A stretch of DNA of 64,000 bases from Chara braunii (GCA_003427395.1 BFEA01000037.1:345847-409846), one strand, 5' to 3'; counted from the first letter of the stretch, positions 19,541-29,767 are shown. The notes: generated from the sequence alone by a model not told the origin. Translations and numbers: made by a program.

Positions 19541-20361
19541 AGCCAGCATTCACTCAAGTGAATGCCCCAGCAGCACTGCCACAAATGTGATGCTGTTGGG
19601 TGGAGTGCTGGCTTTTATAGCCAGCTGAAGGCATGTGGGCAGCTGCTTTGCCCACTGCCAAGCAAAATTCGTCAGGGCTCCTGGCCCTTGATCTAAATCG
19701 ATGGCCATGAGCTCTGAGCCTTGGTTTTTCCCTTGGGAACCCAAGGTCATCAATTCCCAGAAGTACCTGGCCGTTTTCCCAAGCCAAGTGCTTCAAGAAA
19801 TGGTTGTACTCAGCCATTTCAGGACGGCATGTTCAACTAAACAGGCGCAGTCCCATCAGCCCCGAGAAGCTTATGGGGGCTGCACCTGTTTCATGGCCGC
19901 GATCATATTCGCGGCCGTCTTCCCCTTCTCTTCTTTTCCTCCCCGCTACTTCTTCTTTCTACCGCTTGTATCTTCCCTGAACCCACGGCCACGTACGTGG
20001 CCGTTACTTATTTTATTTTTTATTTTTTTTTCCTTTTCCTACCTACCCCCTCGTTTCTCTGTGAGGGCCAGCCCGTTGCTTAGCAACGAACAAGTGGCCC
20101 AGGGATCACTTCGGCCAGACAGGAGTCGAGCTCAACAAGGGTTTCTCCCCCTTACTGCAACACGCACCCGCACCCGGCCGCAAACAGTGCCAGGTTTGAG
20201 CGCTGTTGAGTGCTGAAGCCCGTTCTTGAAACGGACGGGCACAACCACGACGACACCCAGAACTTAAACAGAAGAATTAAAAAAAACACAAGAACAAAAA
20301 AAAAAAAAAAACCTTCCTTGTTCATGGCCACGTCGCAGCAGCCGCCAGGTAAGATGCTCCC

Positions 20362-20364
<3 letters not shown>

Positions 20365-20417
<53 letters not shown>
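20365..20417. repeat. (CT)n microsatellite
   Basis: About 26 CT units inside HX copy B, about 80 bases before the hammerhead motif. Confidence 0.95.
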
Positions 20418-20422
<5 letters not shown>

Positions 20423-20498
20423 ACCCAACCATCACCTATGGAACCTTCCGAATGCAGCCGCATTGCGCGACAGGTGCTTTCGGCGAATCAGTCCATCC

Positions 20499-20561
20499 GC
20501 AGATGGGCTGTCGGGGCTCAGCCCCCTGATGAGTCAGTGGAAGCCCGACGAAACAGTCTGC
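20499..20561 (+). ncRNA. Type III hammerhead self-cleaving ribozyme motif
   Basis: All conserved core positions are present: CTGATGA at 20526-20532, GAAA at 20550-20553, and the cleavage triplet GTC at 20510-20512, with predicted cleavage after C20512. Stem I is GGGGC/GCCCC (20513-20517/20521-20525) closed by TCA. Stem II is GTC/GAC (20533-20535/20547-20549), extended past one A-C mismatch by G-C. Stem III is CTGT/ACAG (20508-20511/20553-20556), then a four-base bulge and GCAGA/TCTGC (20499-20503/20557-20561). Stems I and II are closed and stem III is open, which is type III. Such motifs are known from viroid-like RNAs, plant retrozymes and Penelope-like elements. The very short loop I leaves little room for loop-loop contacts, so activity may be low. 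Confidence 0.85.
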
Positions 20562-20716
20562 AACATCATACTTCCCCGTTCGTTCGAAGGAACGGGCGCC
20601 AAAAAGAAAGAAAAAGAAGAAAAAAATATATATATATAAATAAAATCTAAGAATAAAATCTAAAGAAAAAAATCTAAAATGAAATCCAAAAAANCCAAAA
20701 AAAAAAAAAAAAAAAA

Positions 20717-21442
20717 CTTGCCTCTAAAAAAACGGTGCTGTACTCTTGCGACGCGCCACTGGGGCTTGCGGGGCAATAGTCTTGCGGCAATAGTCTTAAT
20801 GAAGGAAATCGAATATGAAGTAGACTCATTTGGAATAGAAGTAGGTATAGGGATATAAGTAGATTTATCATGCAAAGTAGAATTATTATCGCCCGCAAAA
20901 GTAAAAGGTACATGAGTAGGATGAACAAAGGCAACATAAAATTGTTCATCCTCCATATGCCTGCGCCCCTTTTTGCAGAACTGTATGGCATTGAGAAAGG
21001 TAACCGGGGAGTCGAGCTTCTCATCCAAGAGGACGGGACGCTCGTTCCCTTGTGCATCTTTGACCATGAAAAGCGGTCCCGTCCACTTGGTCAATTCGCA
21101 TTGGGATCGCAACCAGCCCAACCCGAGTATTGCGTCGAAGGGACACTTGTCAAGGACATAGAAGTTCAATGCGTGTGTGATAGTCTTCCCTTTGTGAAAT
21201 GTAGTGCGCACACCTTTGACTGTATACATAGATGAAACAACCTTTGTGGTGCCTACTTTACTTCGGCAAGGGCTCTGCAGAGCCACTTGCTTCATCCCCA
21301 AACCCACTTTGTGTATCCCGTGTGGTGACATGAAACTAGTTGTGGCACCAAAATCAATCAAGACACAGAGATAGCGGTGGTTAATGAGAAGTTTGAAGAA
21401 GATGAACTTCACTGTCCCATGAGCACGCTGTTGTTTTCTCAA
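20717..21442 (-). pseudogene. Ty3-3 protease-containing frame
   Basis: A minus-strand frame of Ty3/gypsy type, open from 21442 to its junction with HX copy B. It carries an aspartic-protease signature: LIDFGATTSF (codons at about 21338-21360) and, later, ILGLGWL. The usual motif is D-S/T-G-A; here the residue after the catalytic Asp is Phe, so activity is doubtful. The upstream gag lies at 21800-22560. The pol part after the protease is missing because the element abuts HX copy B's A-rich end at about 20717. The last residues of the frame are artefacts of that A-tract. Confidence 0.75.
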
Positions 21443-22560
21443 CCGAATGCTCTAGGTGATAGTGAAAGTCGACCTTCTCTGACTCCTCCCAAGGCTCAAC
21501 ATACAAAACATGACATTCATTGCCCTTGGAATCAGTAGAAGATGGGGCTTCAAGAGAGGACTTGCTGTAGAGTGTGTCGATGAACCCTCTACACCCGATT
21601 CAGGTTTCCCTGCAGCCTAAAGCATCTTTGGACCTTGTGCTTAGTTCTCTGGCAATGCAGGCTAAAGCATCTTTGGACCTTGTGCTTAGTTCTCTGGCAA
21701 TGCAGGCAACCTCCTTTCTTTATCCTAGCCTTCCGTTCAACCTCACAGATCCCAAGGTCCATTCAAGGTTTAGTATTTGCGTCCTAAAGATTGGTTGGAA
21801 TTTTTGATCCCTTAGGGAGTGCATCAAAGTTCGTTACTGAATTCCCGTTTTGGTTTCCCTTAGTATGGGCAGTCCTTTTGAAGGCACCAAATTTTTCATC
21901 TTTGTCATTAATCGCGGATTCTTGGGTGGAAGAGTAGGTTGTATCAGCGTCCTATTCTTAATCGTCGCCAAGAGTGGGGCCATCTGCTTTGGCCTCCCCT
22001 TCCACCTCAAGCAAGTCGAGCGCAAGAAGATGGTTGTTGCCACGAAACCGTCCGCAAACAAAGGTATTTTTGTTGCTTGTTGTGGTAAGGTTTCCGGCCT
22101 CGAGACTCACTACATCCTTCAGCAAGGAAAACCAGTTAGTGTAACCAAAGAAATCCCTACCTAGACGATTGGTGAAATTGGTGGGAACCGTACGTTCAAC
22201 AACATCCAAACACAATTACGTTGTCAGTTCCAATCCTAGTGTTGCAAAGAGTTTGTTGGCATGCAACTGCAATTTGTGCATGGTGCCCCGTCGCTTGCTG
22301 CGCTCAAGTTTGTCTAGTTGGATCCTTACTCTGGTTGTGGCATGTGGGTCTTTGTACTGCGCTTCTAGTATCTCTTCGAGAGCGGCAGCCCAGGTGACTT
22401 TTAGCCACACTGTTAGATCGATCTTTGCATACCTAATTTGCATAGCTAGTACTTCTAGGAAGCCACTTATGACAGCCTCGACGTCCATCCCTATGATCAA
22501 GGATTGGTTCACTCTTTGAGTGCCCTGTAAGTAAGCTCTCATGGGGCTGATCCAGGACTC
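21443..22560 (-). pseudogene. Ty3-3 gag remnant
   Basis: Several minus-strand frames (22216-22542, 21958-22215, 21834-22061) follow one another. Segments such as VEAVISGFLEVLAMQIRYAK and ALEEILEAQYKD resemble the helical capsid region of Ty3 gag, followed by a basic stretch. At 21610-21705 a 42-bp unit is tandemly duplicated. Its minus-strand reading (CIARELSTRSKDA) looks like a decayed CCHC zinc knuckle. Frames shift between segments, so the gene is broken. Confidence 0.5.
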
Positions 22561-24420
22561 GATATCTTGCCATTATATTTGGACGGTATCATCACCGCCT
22601 TTTTGTCCATATATGAACTGCTATAGCTGGGCCATTGCTGGGTCCGATCTCAAGGTTGTACCAATTGAAGAATTTCTTGCGCTGTCGCTTGTAACGGCAT
22701 CGTAATCTGCACTTGTTGCAGGTCTTGACCGATTTGCCACCAAACTCAACGAAGAAGAATAAGGAAAAAAAGAAGGATGAAAAGGTGCAAAGGTAGAACA
22801 GTGTCCGGACATGTGGTTCCCGAAGCAAATCCCGACCCTCGCAACGTGATATATGGCTAAAGTGTGCACGACAGAGAAATCTGGAAGCAAGAGAGATGGA
22901 AAGGATGAAAGAATAAGGCAAGAGTGTCGGCACCGAGGGCCTTGGAGGATGCGCTAGGCCGTCGGAACCATTGCGCCAGGAATAGAGTAACAGAGTGACA
23001 AGCGGCAAAGGGCGACAGGAAATTAGTAAGGCGGCCCTCCTTGTCAAAGAAGGACCGTTGAGAAAATAATACTTAGGGGTTGAGCGCCACAGGTAGGAGA
23101 GGATCAATGACGCCAAGAAAAATAATGTCGTGACGACGACACATGGAGGCATAGCATGAGGCTTAGGAGGGCATTTGGATCCAGCGTAAGGAAGGCTAAA
23201 GGGCCATGAATCAAGCAAGGGAATATAGAGGACGGGCTAGCAAGGCCGCCTAGGCAAGTGTCGGGCCACGAACGACCAGAGGTAGATGGTCTTGGGAGCC
23301 ATGATAAGAAGGACCAGAGGAGGAATTTCAGGGCTCACTAGGCGTTGAAACTGAGAAGGAATTCAAAGGGGAATGCAACGGCCCACAAGGGAGTGTCGGC
23401 CACAAGACACCAGAAAGGAAGGGCCGAGCGTGGGAGTCATTTGTGACAACTAACGGTGACTGCGAGATTAGAGATCTCGCAACCAGGACGGCCAACACAC
23501 TTGGGACATAGGAGGAGGCAAAAAAAGGGGCCGTCGAGGAATGGGAAATGCCAAGAAAAACTGGGATACCATGGGGAAAGGTGTCAGGAACCTTTTGGGA
23601 CTTAGTAAATAATGACATTTTTGGGACAAGTACCGACGGAACCATCGGCGGGACAAGCATTGGTGGGACTATCGGCGGGACAATTGTCGGGGACCTACGT
23701 TGTCCCACGACAGAGTTGTGGAGTGCCAATATTCAAAGCAAGACGCGCCGTCTAGATCAAGATCTAGACGGCCAAGAATATTAGCACCACTAGTGCAAGC
23801 ACTAGTGGAAGCAAACAGGAGAGCCGGAGAGGGAAAAAAAAAGCAAAGAAATGTGGAGGAAGGGGCATTACTACAACCCAGGATATCTCGGATCAACCAC
23901 CCTGAAGAAAATTGAGCCTTGGGAGGCTCCATGTGGAAAATAAGCCTCCGAGAGAAAATTGGAGTAGGAGGGGCAATAGTTTGAAGCAAACAACGGCAAA
24001 AAGAGGCTCCCGTGGGTGTGGGAGCACCATGATTGCCGTCCAAGAATTAACGGACTGCACCTTGGGCATGGGCTAGGCTAAAATCAAGATGCAAGGCCTA
24101 GAAAAAGCCTCAACAACTAGTTGGCACTTGACATGCCAAAAGAAGAACGAAAATGAAAAGAAAAAGCAGAGAAAAAAATCAAGATGTAGGGCCTAGAAAA
24201 AGCCTCAACAACTAGTTAACACTTGACATGCTAGAACAAGAAAGAAAAAGAAAACAAAAAGGAGAGAAAAAGGAGGGAGAATGAGACAAACAGGAGGAGA
24301 GGGAGTGAGTGAGTTGGTCATCGGTAGGGACTGGCAAGTCCCTATTGTTCAGATTTCGAGGGAAGAAAAAAAAAAAAAAAAAAAAAAAAAAAGGTCACTA
24401 ACTGTAAAAAACGGTCACTC
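22561..24420 (-). repeat. HX-related hairpin block, minus orientation
   Basis: Contains hairpins of the HX type, such as TGCGAGA/TCTCGCA (about 23460-23480) and a perfect 24-base near-palindrome, CCGTCTAGATC/GATCTAGACGG, near 23750. Others are CACTAGTG/CACTAGTG (about 23788-23805), GGCTCCCGTG/TGGGAGC (about 24006-24027) and TAGGGACT/AGTCCCTA (about 24326-24350). The last resembles the 8402 hairpin in reverse. An AAAAAGCCTCAACAACTAGTT unit is repeated near 24100 and 24200. Open frames here have no recognised product. Confidence 0.6.
24366..24391. repeat. A-tract
   Basis: An uninterrupted run of about 26 A residues. Confidence 0.95.
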
Positions 24421-24446
24421 GAGGGAGGGAAAACACATGTTTGAGC

Positions 24447-24600
24447 ATACTTGCGGCGCATTTGTGCGCTGCACCATACGCTGCGCATGCGCGCTACGCC
24501 ATGCGCGGATGACTGGTGCGCGCGCACCGTGCGCATGGCGCATAGGTGCGCTATATGCGCATGCGCGCGCACCTGCGGGCCATACACTAGGGTGGTGTGC
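24447..24600. repeat. GC-rich alternating purine-pyrimidine stretch
   Basis: Dense TGCGC, GCGCAT and GTGCGCGCGCACC words with nested palindromes such as GCGCATGCGC. The left edge CATACTTGCGGCGCAT is shared with 15810. Alternating CG/CA steps like these favour Z-DNA. No gene is seen. Confidence 0.75.
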
Positions 24601-24683
24601 CAGATGCACTGCCTTTCTTTTTTTTTTTTCTTTTTTTTTGGGTGCTTCCACCACCTGTTTGAACTCCAACTCAGCGGAAAGGT

Positions 24684-24685
<2 letters not shown>

Positions 24686-24739
<54 letters not shown>
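24686..24739. repeat. (CT)n microsatellite
   Basis: About 26 CT units; a shorter (CT)n of about 7 units follows at 24809. Confidence 0.95.
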
Positions 24740-24742
<3 letters not shown>

Positions 24743-25099
24743 AACAATTTAAACATTATTAGAAATTTCAACAAACAAAATGGTGGTCAGCCCTCCCTCC
24801 TTGTCATCTCTCTCTCTCTCTCTCTTCAAGTCGTCAATGAGCTGCTTCGGCAGAGCGAGCGCCATTGCCCTTGTCACCTGCATCAAGGAGAAGGCCACAA
24901 CAGGAAATGGTGGTCAGCCCCTCGAATTCCCTCTCCCCTCGTCCAGCTCCACCACTCTCTCCTCTAATCCCCCTCGGCTATGCAACATTCCAGCGGGCAA
25001 TTTAAAAAAAAAAGAAAAAAAACGATGAGCAAATCGGATTGCGGAAACAACATTCCAAAAGGAGGAGGAAAAAAAACAGCAAATGCCAAATTGAGATTT

Positions 25100-26530
25100 G
25101 TAATTTGGAACGGATGGCAACTAGAAGAAGGGGAGATGGATGGAGAGAGAGGGAGGAAGGAGGAGGGATAGATGAATGAAGAAGAAGGGAGAAAGGAGGA
25201 GGGAGAAAGGGAGGAGGGAGAGATGGACGAAGCAGAAGGGAGGAAGGAGGAGGGAGAAAGGGAGGAGGAACGAGGGAGTAGTGAGTTGACATGTGGACGG
25301 AGAAAGGGAGGAGGAAAGAGGAGGGAGAAGTGAGGTGCTGCAAGGGAGAAAGGGAGGAAGGAGGAGGCAGAAAGGAGGAGGGAGAGAGGTAGAGATAGAC
25401 GATGAAAGAGGGGAGAGGAGGAGGAAGGAAGGAAGAGGGAGGGATGGACAAGGAAGAAGGAGAGAGGAGGTGGGAGGAAGGGACGAAGGAGGAGGGACGA
25501 GGAAGAAGGGAGAGAGGAGGTGGGAGGAAGGGAGGAAGGAGGAGGGAGAAGGGAAGGAGGAAAGAGGGGGCAGCGAGTTGAGTCAATCGATGCGTGGAGG
25601 ATGGGAGGGGTGGAGTGAAAGGCCCTGTCGCTAACGTAACAAGGGCAAAAAAAAAAAAAAGGTGATTGGATGGTGGAGTGCTCGAAGGACGGATGGATGG
25701 AGACACAGGGAGGAAGGAGGAGGGACAGATGGATGAAGAAGAAGGGAGAAAGGGAAGAGCGAGAGATGGACGACGGAGGGAGGAAGGAGGAGGGACAAAG
25801 GGAGGAGGAAAGAGGGAGTAGCGAGACGACATGTGGAGGGAGTAAGGGAGGAGGAAAGAGGAGAGAGAAGTGAGGTGCTGCGTGGAGGAGGGAGTTCCTC
25901 CTTCCTTTCTCCCTCCTTCCTCCCTTTCTCCCTCCTCCTCTCTCCCTTCTTCCTCGTCCATCTCTCCCTTCTTCCTCGTCCATCTCTCCCTCCCTCCCTC
26001 CTCCTCTCCCCTCTTTTGACGAAAGAGGGAAGAGGAGGAGGGCGAGATGGACGAGGAAGAAGGGAGAGAGGAGGAGGGAGAAAGGGAGGAAGGAGGAGGG
26101 AGAAAGGAAGGAGGAAAGAGGGGGCAGCGATTCCAGCGGGTCGAGTCAATCCACGCGTGGACCAAGCGTGGAGGATGGGAGGGGTGGAGGTGCCGCGCGG
26201 AGTGAAAGTCCCTGTAGCTAACGTAACAAGGGCAAAAAAAAAAAAAGGTGATTGGATGGTAAACCTTTCTCCCTCCTTTCTACCTGTCCTTCCTCCCCCC
26301 TCTTTTCTCCTTCCTTTCTCTCTCCTCCTTCCTCCCTTTCTCCCTCCTCCTCTTTCCCTTCTTCCTCGTCCATCTCTCCCTCCTCCTCCCTCCCTCCTCC
26401 TCTCCCCTCTTTCGACGAAAGAGGGGAGAGGAGGAGGGAGGGAGGAGGAGGGAGATGGACGAGGCAAAAAAAAAAAAGGTGATTGGATGGTGAAGTGTTC
26501 GAAGGACAGAGACAGGAGGAGAAGGGAAGA
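25100..26530. repeat. Polypurine low-complexity block with strand switches
   Basis: Composed almost wholly of GGAGGAAGG and GAGGGAGAAAGG words. Purines are on the plus strand from 25100 to 25885, pyrimidines from about 25885 to 26015, purines again to 26165, pyrimidines 26265-26412, then purines. The switches create long foldbacks centred near 26018 and 26414. The phrase GGCAAAAAAAAAAAAA followed by GGTGATTGGATGGT recurs near 25646, 26232 and, shortened, 26464. Very long frames on both strands are composition artefacts. Confidence 0.85.
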
Positions 26531-26531
26531 G

Positions 26532-26533
<2 letters not shown>

Positions 26534-26574
<41 letters not shown>
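26534..26574. repeat. (GA)n microsatellite
   Basis: About 20 GA units at the right edge of the polypurine block. Confidence 0.95.
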
Positions 26575-26576
<2 letters not shown>

Positions 26577-27026
26577 GGCGACAACCCACCTCAACCGGCT
26601 CGGTGATTCCTCCTCGCTCCCGCTGCCTGCTCCTGCTGCCTACTGCTGCCTCCTGTTTCTTGCTCGGGCTGGTGCTGCTGATGAGGGGCGGGCACGATCG
26701 ACGACGAACGGCAACGAACATGTACCACACGACGGCTGCCAAAGTGACAAGGCACAACTGGCAGGTCAGTGAAGTGTCGGGGTACCCAACGGCGACGTGG
26801 GGGAGGCCTGAGTAGATCGAAAACGAACTACTCAGATCTCCCCCCAAAACTTTTACCGGCCCTCCACTTGGCCCGAAAAACTTTTTTCATGCCCCCGGTG
26901 GCAATTTCCCCCGGTACCCCTCCGGGCCTCCCAACCCCCCCGAAACTTTTTTTTTTCCCTCCACGACCCCTGTTTTGGCCGATGCGCCGCATGCCGTTGT
27001 CGGGGCAAATACCCTGACAAGGGTAT
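26575..27026. other. No recognised gene
   Basis: C-rich sequence. From about 27060 on, the phrase TGCGGGGCAATAGTCTTGCG is shared with 20778, at the junction of HX copy B and Ty3-3. Both junctions may therefore descend from the same arrangement. Confidence 0.4.
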
Positions 27027-27413
27027 TTGCCGGGGGTTTTCAACGCCAGACGCTGTCCGACACTGGGGCTTGATGAGACAGGCGTTTGCCAAATGGGATT
27101 GCGGGGCAATAGTCTTGCGGCGCGCCACATGGCGCTATACTTCACGACCCAACTCCCAGGCCTCAAATCGAGCATGACATCTGGCCGACATCCCGAAGCC
27201 AACGGTTTGGCAGAGGAGATTAACCAGACCGTGTTTCAACTTCTTCGTGCTTTAATCATTCCGGATCAGAAAACGTGGGATGAAGAGTTGTATTCAGTCA
27301 AGGGGTTGTACGACAACTCCATCCATTCTTCCACCTGCATGATGCCAAACAGGCTGCATTATGGTAGGCAGATTCATAATCCGATCTCCTACTTATTCCT
27401 AGCAGCCGGCTAG
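27027..27413 (+). pseudogene. Ty3-4 integrase, C-terminal part of catalytic core
   Basis: From about 27130 the frame reads like the last third of a Ty3/gypsy integrase core. It has LKSSMTSGRHPEANGLAEEI (the region carrying the catalytic Glu of DDE), then a helical segment and a YDNSIHSSTCMMPNRLHYGR block, ending at TAG 27411. The first two catalytic Asp residues and all upstream pol are missing. The first 35 or so codons do not resemble integrase, so the element is 5'-truncated or rearranged near 27120. Confidence 0.75.
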
Positions 27414-27471
27414 TCTAACACCCGGGAGGCCTTGGCTTCAGTGCAGGTATGATCGTCTGCTCAAGGTTGCC

Positions 27472-27843
27472 ATGATCCATCATGCAAATAAAAGACGTCA
27501 ACCTTCGACTATTAAAGTGGGAAGTTATGTCGGGGTCAAAATGTCATGCAAACTTCTCCCTCTCTATTATGGTCTGTGGGAAGTTCTAGACATGTTTCGC
27601 AATGATGATTTCGGTCCTTCATATGTAATTGTCGTGCCTCCTCATCTGCGCACATACCTAGTCTTTCATGCATCAAAGTTATATATATATCGTGATGTCG
27701 AGTCCTTCGACTATCGTAAAGACATGATTCCCCGTGCAATCAATGGCGGTCACGAGATCGATAGAATAAAAAAACACGTAGGGAAGGGATGTAACAAACA
27801 ATATCAGAGTTACTTCATGTATCATCCATTAGACGATCTCTAA
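27472..27843 (+). pseudogene. Ty3-4 integrase C-terminal GPY/F-type domain and tail
   Basis: Reads VGSYVGVKMSCKLLPLYYGL, then WEVLDMF, VVPPHLRTYLVFHASKL. This is the typical integrase C-terminal module preceding a chromodomain-like tail in chromovirus-like elements. Ty3-1 carries a close relative (GPSYTIEIPPHLHTYPIFHASKL region, about 44060-44130). It stays open to TAA 27841 and lies about 200 bp before the polypurine tract and LTR. Confidence 0.75.
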
Positions 27844-28034
27844 AAAGGAACTTCTGCGTAGCGCACCTCGGGTTGTTAAAGCATACGAACCACAAATAGC
27901 CTCTAATGCCGTAACTAAAATCTTTGCAAAACCCACTGCTACCAAGTACTCACAAAATCTCCTCACTATGTTCTCTTAAGGTGCATTTGTCGGGGACTCA
28001 CAATGAGTTACTCACTCGAAGGGACCTCGCTCTT

Positions 28035-28047
28035 GGGAGGGGGGTAG
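28035..28047 (+). promoter_or_regulatory. Polypurine tract of Ty3-4
   Basis: GGGAGGGGGGTAG lies immediately before the LTR start TGTACTAACC. This is the expected plus-strand priming site. Confidence 0.7.
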
Positions 28048-29125
28048 TGTACTAACCTGCCAAACACGGACTAAGACACAAAACTTATTTATGAGTTTTA
28101 CTCGTGGAATGTATGCCTTACTTAGTTTCTCGCTTGTTGCTAAGTTTTCCGAGTCAGTGTGGGTGCATGCTTGGTGGTGTGCATGCTTGTTTGAGTCTTT
28201 GTCGATTTGAGTGTGTGTGTGACCCGCAAGGGCACTTGGTTGTTCGGAAGGCCCGAAGGGCCTGTACTTCAGGCCGTGAGATTGAGGGTTGCAGCGGGGA
28301 CAACACTCGAATGGCGGGGAAAGAGGCCCGCGACACTAAGAACAACAAAAAACACTCAAGTAGCAGGTGGATGTGTTGGGTACTCCAAGTCGAACAGCGA
28401 AAGACAAAAGTTGGCATTAGTTGTAGGTCTATGCGGAGCGGATACCAATCCAACCAGTCTGAGTCTAGGGCCAGATGTTTCCCTCCGAAAGGGAGGAGGA
28501 ACCGGTTGCTTGGAGGCCGCACAACCTAGGAAGTCTCTCGCCAAGAGGCAACCAGGCCGCTACATCTCCAGGAGGAGCAAGGTGCTCCTCCTCATTGTCA
28601 GTGTGCAAGTTTGACGACACATTGGAGCGTTGGCTGGAGCAGCGCTGCTGGGGAAGGAGCAAGGAAAGGAGGAGGAAGAAGACCAGGACTAGGAAGGGAG
28701 AGCGCCAGAGGTACTCACTTGGCTATGGTGGTTGCCATCTTCATCACCTCGGTGGGCGCTGCGGCAAGAAGGCCCCAATGGGAATAGAGCTACACCAAAA
28801 AGCTTTGAGGCAAAGTCAAGCATGGCGGCTTGAGCTAGAGCAGCCATAGCTGCTTGAGTTGTCTTCTGCACATTAGGGGAAGGTCCTAGCAGTCCACAAT
28901 AGCCTAGGCCTTTGCGAAGAGGAAGGAGGAGGGTGCCATGGCTATGGTGGACCTCATGTGATACCTACTGTAGAAGAGGGATTCAGACGAATAAAAGGGC
29001 AAATCATCTTCTTCTTCTTCTTCTTTCCCTCTCTCTCCTCTCAAGTTCATTCATTTCTTTTTGCAATTGGACGACATTGTACTTTCTGATTAACGTGTAC
29101 ATCGAAATTGGTCAGGATCATAACA
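28048..29125 (+). mobile_element. 3' LTR of Ty3-4 (LTR family L2)
   Basis: A 1078-bp LTR running TGTACTAACC...GATCATAACA, colinear with the L2 LTR at 57743-58949. Shared phrases include CCTGCCAAACACGG, GGAATGTATGCCTTACT, TGTGTGACCCGCAAGGGCAC, CTTGGCTATGGTGGTTG and GGACGACATTGTACTTTCTG. The left side joins a polypurine tract. The right side joins inverted HX block 4 sequence. The 5' LTR of this element is not in place. Frames inside it (for example 28104-28529) are not real genes. Confidence 0.85.
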
Positions 29126-29750
29126 CCTGTGTGAACCCACACTTTGCTTGACCGTATTTATTTTGAACCTTCAAAAGAAAATGTAGAGGAAGCAGTGTGC
29201 GAGTCATGCATTTGAAAGGTGAGGGCTAACTTGGGTGCGGGGTTCCATTGGTTTGTTTTCAATTCGTTTTGTTTGTTTCGAGTGCGGATAGGTAAAAGAA
29301 TACTTGCAAAGGAGAAATGATTTATGCCTATTTCAAAGAAAGGGAACAAGGATTGTCTTCTTTCTACCTCTCACCCGTCTGCATGTCAAAAGGACTTGTG
29401 TTTTGAAGAGGGTTGATCCAGTGGGCGCTATAAAGAGAATTTGATTCAAAGAAAGAAAACGAAATTAAAGTGATTTAGCCTTTCTTGAGGTCTACCCGTT
29501 CCATCCCTAATTCCTTTGCCTCTTTTTCATTTAAGTTACATTGAGCTTAGGGAAAATGGTAACAACTAAAATCTACTCATGGTCGACATGTTCTCTCTTT
29601 CTATGAAGTATCAGGGGTGAGGGTTTGTCACCTTGGGAGTCGGCCCTGTAATCGATCCAGAGTGGACCGTTCTACGGAGTACTTTGTCGATTCGGCCTTG
29701 TAGGTTACGCCTACCGGTAGCTTTAGGGTCGGGCCTTGACAACCGCTAGG
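29126..29750 (-). repeat. Inverted fragment of HX blocks 4 and 3
   Basis: Minus-orientation match to block 4 (CCTGTGTGAACCCACACTTT, GAAAATGTAGAGG, ACTTGCAAAGGAGAAATGAT), then to block 3 (GTCGGCCCTGTAATCGATCC, CAGAGTGGACCGTTC, GGAGTACTTTGTCGATTCGG). It begins exactly where the L2 LTR ends. It is a remnant of an HX copy into which the L2 element had inserted. Confidence 0.8.
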
Positions 29751-29751
29751 T

Positions 29752-29767
29752 ACTGGTGGTTTAAAGT
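29752..29767. mobile_element. Isolated right end of a TTAA-family element
   Basis: GGTACTGGTGGTTTAA matches the right terminus of the nested element at 33162-33177 at 15 of 16 bases, including the TTAA. No left terminus is found upstream, so the rest has been lost or replaced. Ty3-2 begins immediately after it. Confidence 0.5.

Larger units (their letters stand above)
19541..20690 (+). repeat. HX hairpin array, copy B
   Basis: Stem-loops include GCTGGC/GCCAGC (about 19607-19624) and GTGGGCA/TGCCCAC (about 19635-19655). An AAACAGG...GCAG arm pairs with CTGC...CCTGTTT (about 19837-19890). GGCCGCG/CGCGGCC lies at about 19893-19915, and CGTTGC/GCAACG at about 20072-20086. A perfect 20-base palindrome, ACGGCCACGTACGTGGCCGT, lies near 19985. 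The block contains a (CT)n tract and the hammerhead motif, and ends in an A-rich tract with one ambiguous base. Confidence 0.82.

Noticed and set aside
20660-20720. C-terminal extension of the Ty3-3 protease frame
   Set aside because: The terminal phenylalanine run is the reverse strand of the A-rich HX end and includes the ambiguous base.
22592-23218. 208-codon minus-strand frame as a membrane protein
   Set aside because: Its hydrophobic look follows from C/T-rich HX-related sequence; no homologous frame is seen elsewhere.
24964-26165. Very long serine/proline-rich and glutamate/glycine-rich frames on both strands
   Set aside because: They are produced by polypurine/polypyrimidine composition.
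26670-26710. CTGATGAGGGG near CGACGACGAAC, another hammerhead-like start
   Set aside because: No GAAA and no stem II complementarity.
29126-29750. Promoter or unique region between Ty3-4 and Ty3-2
   Set aside because: It is an inverted fragment of HX blocks 4 and 3.
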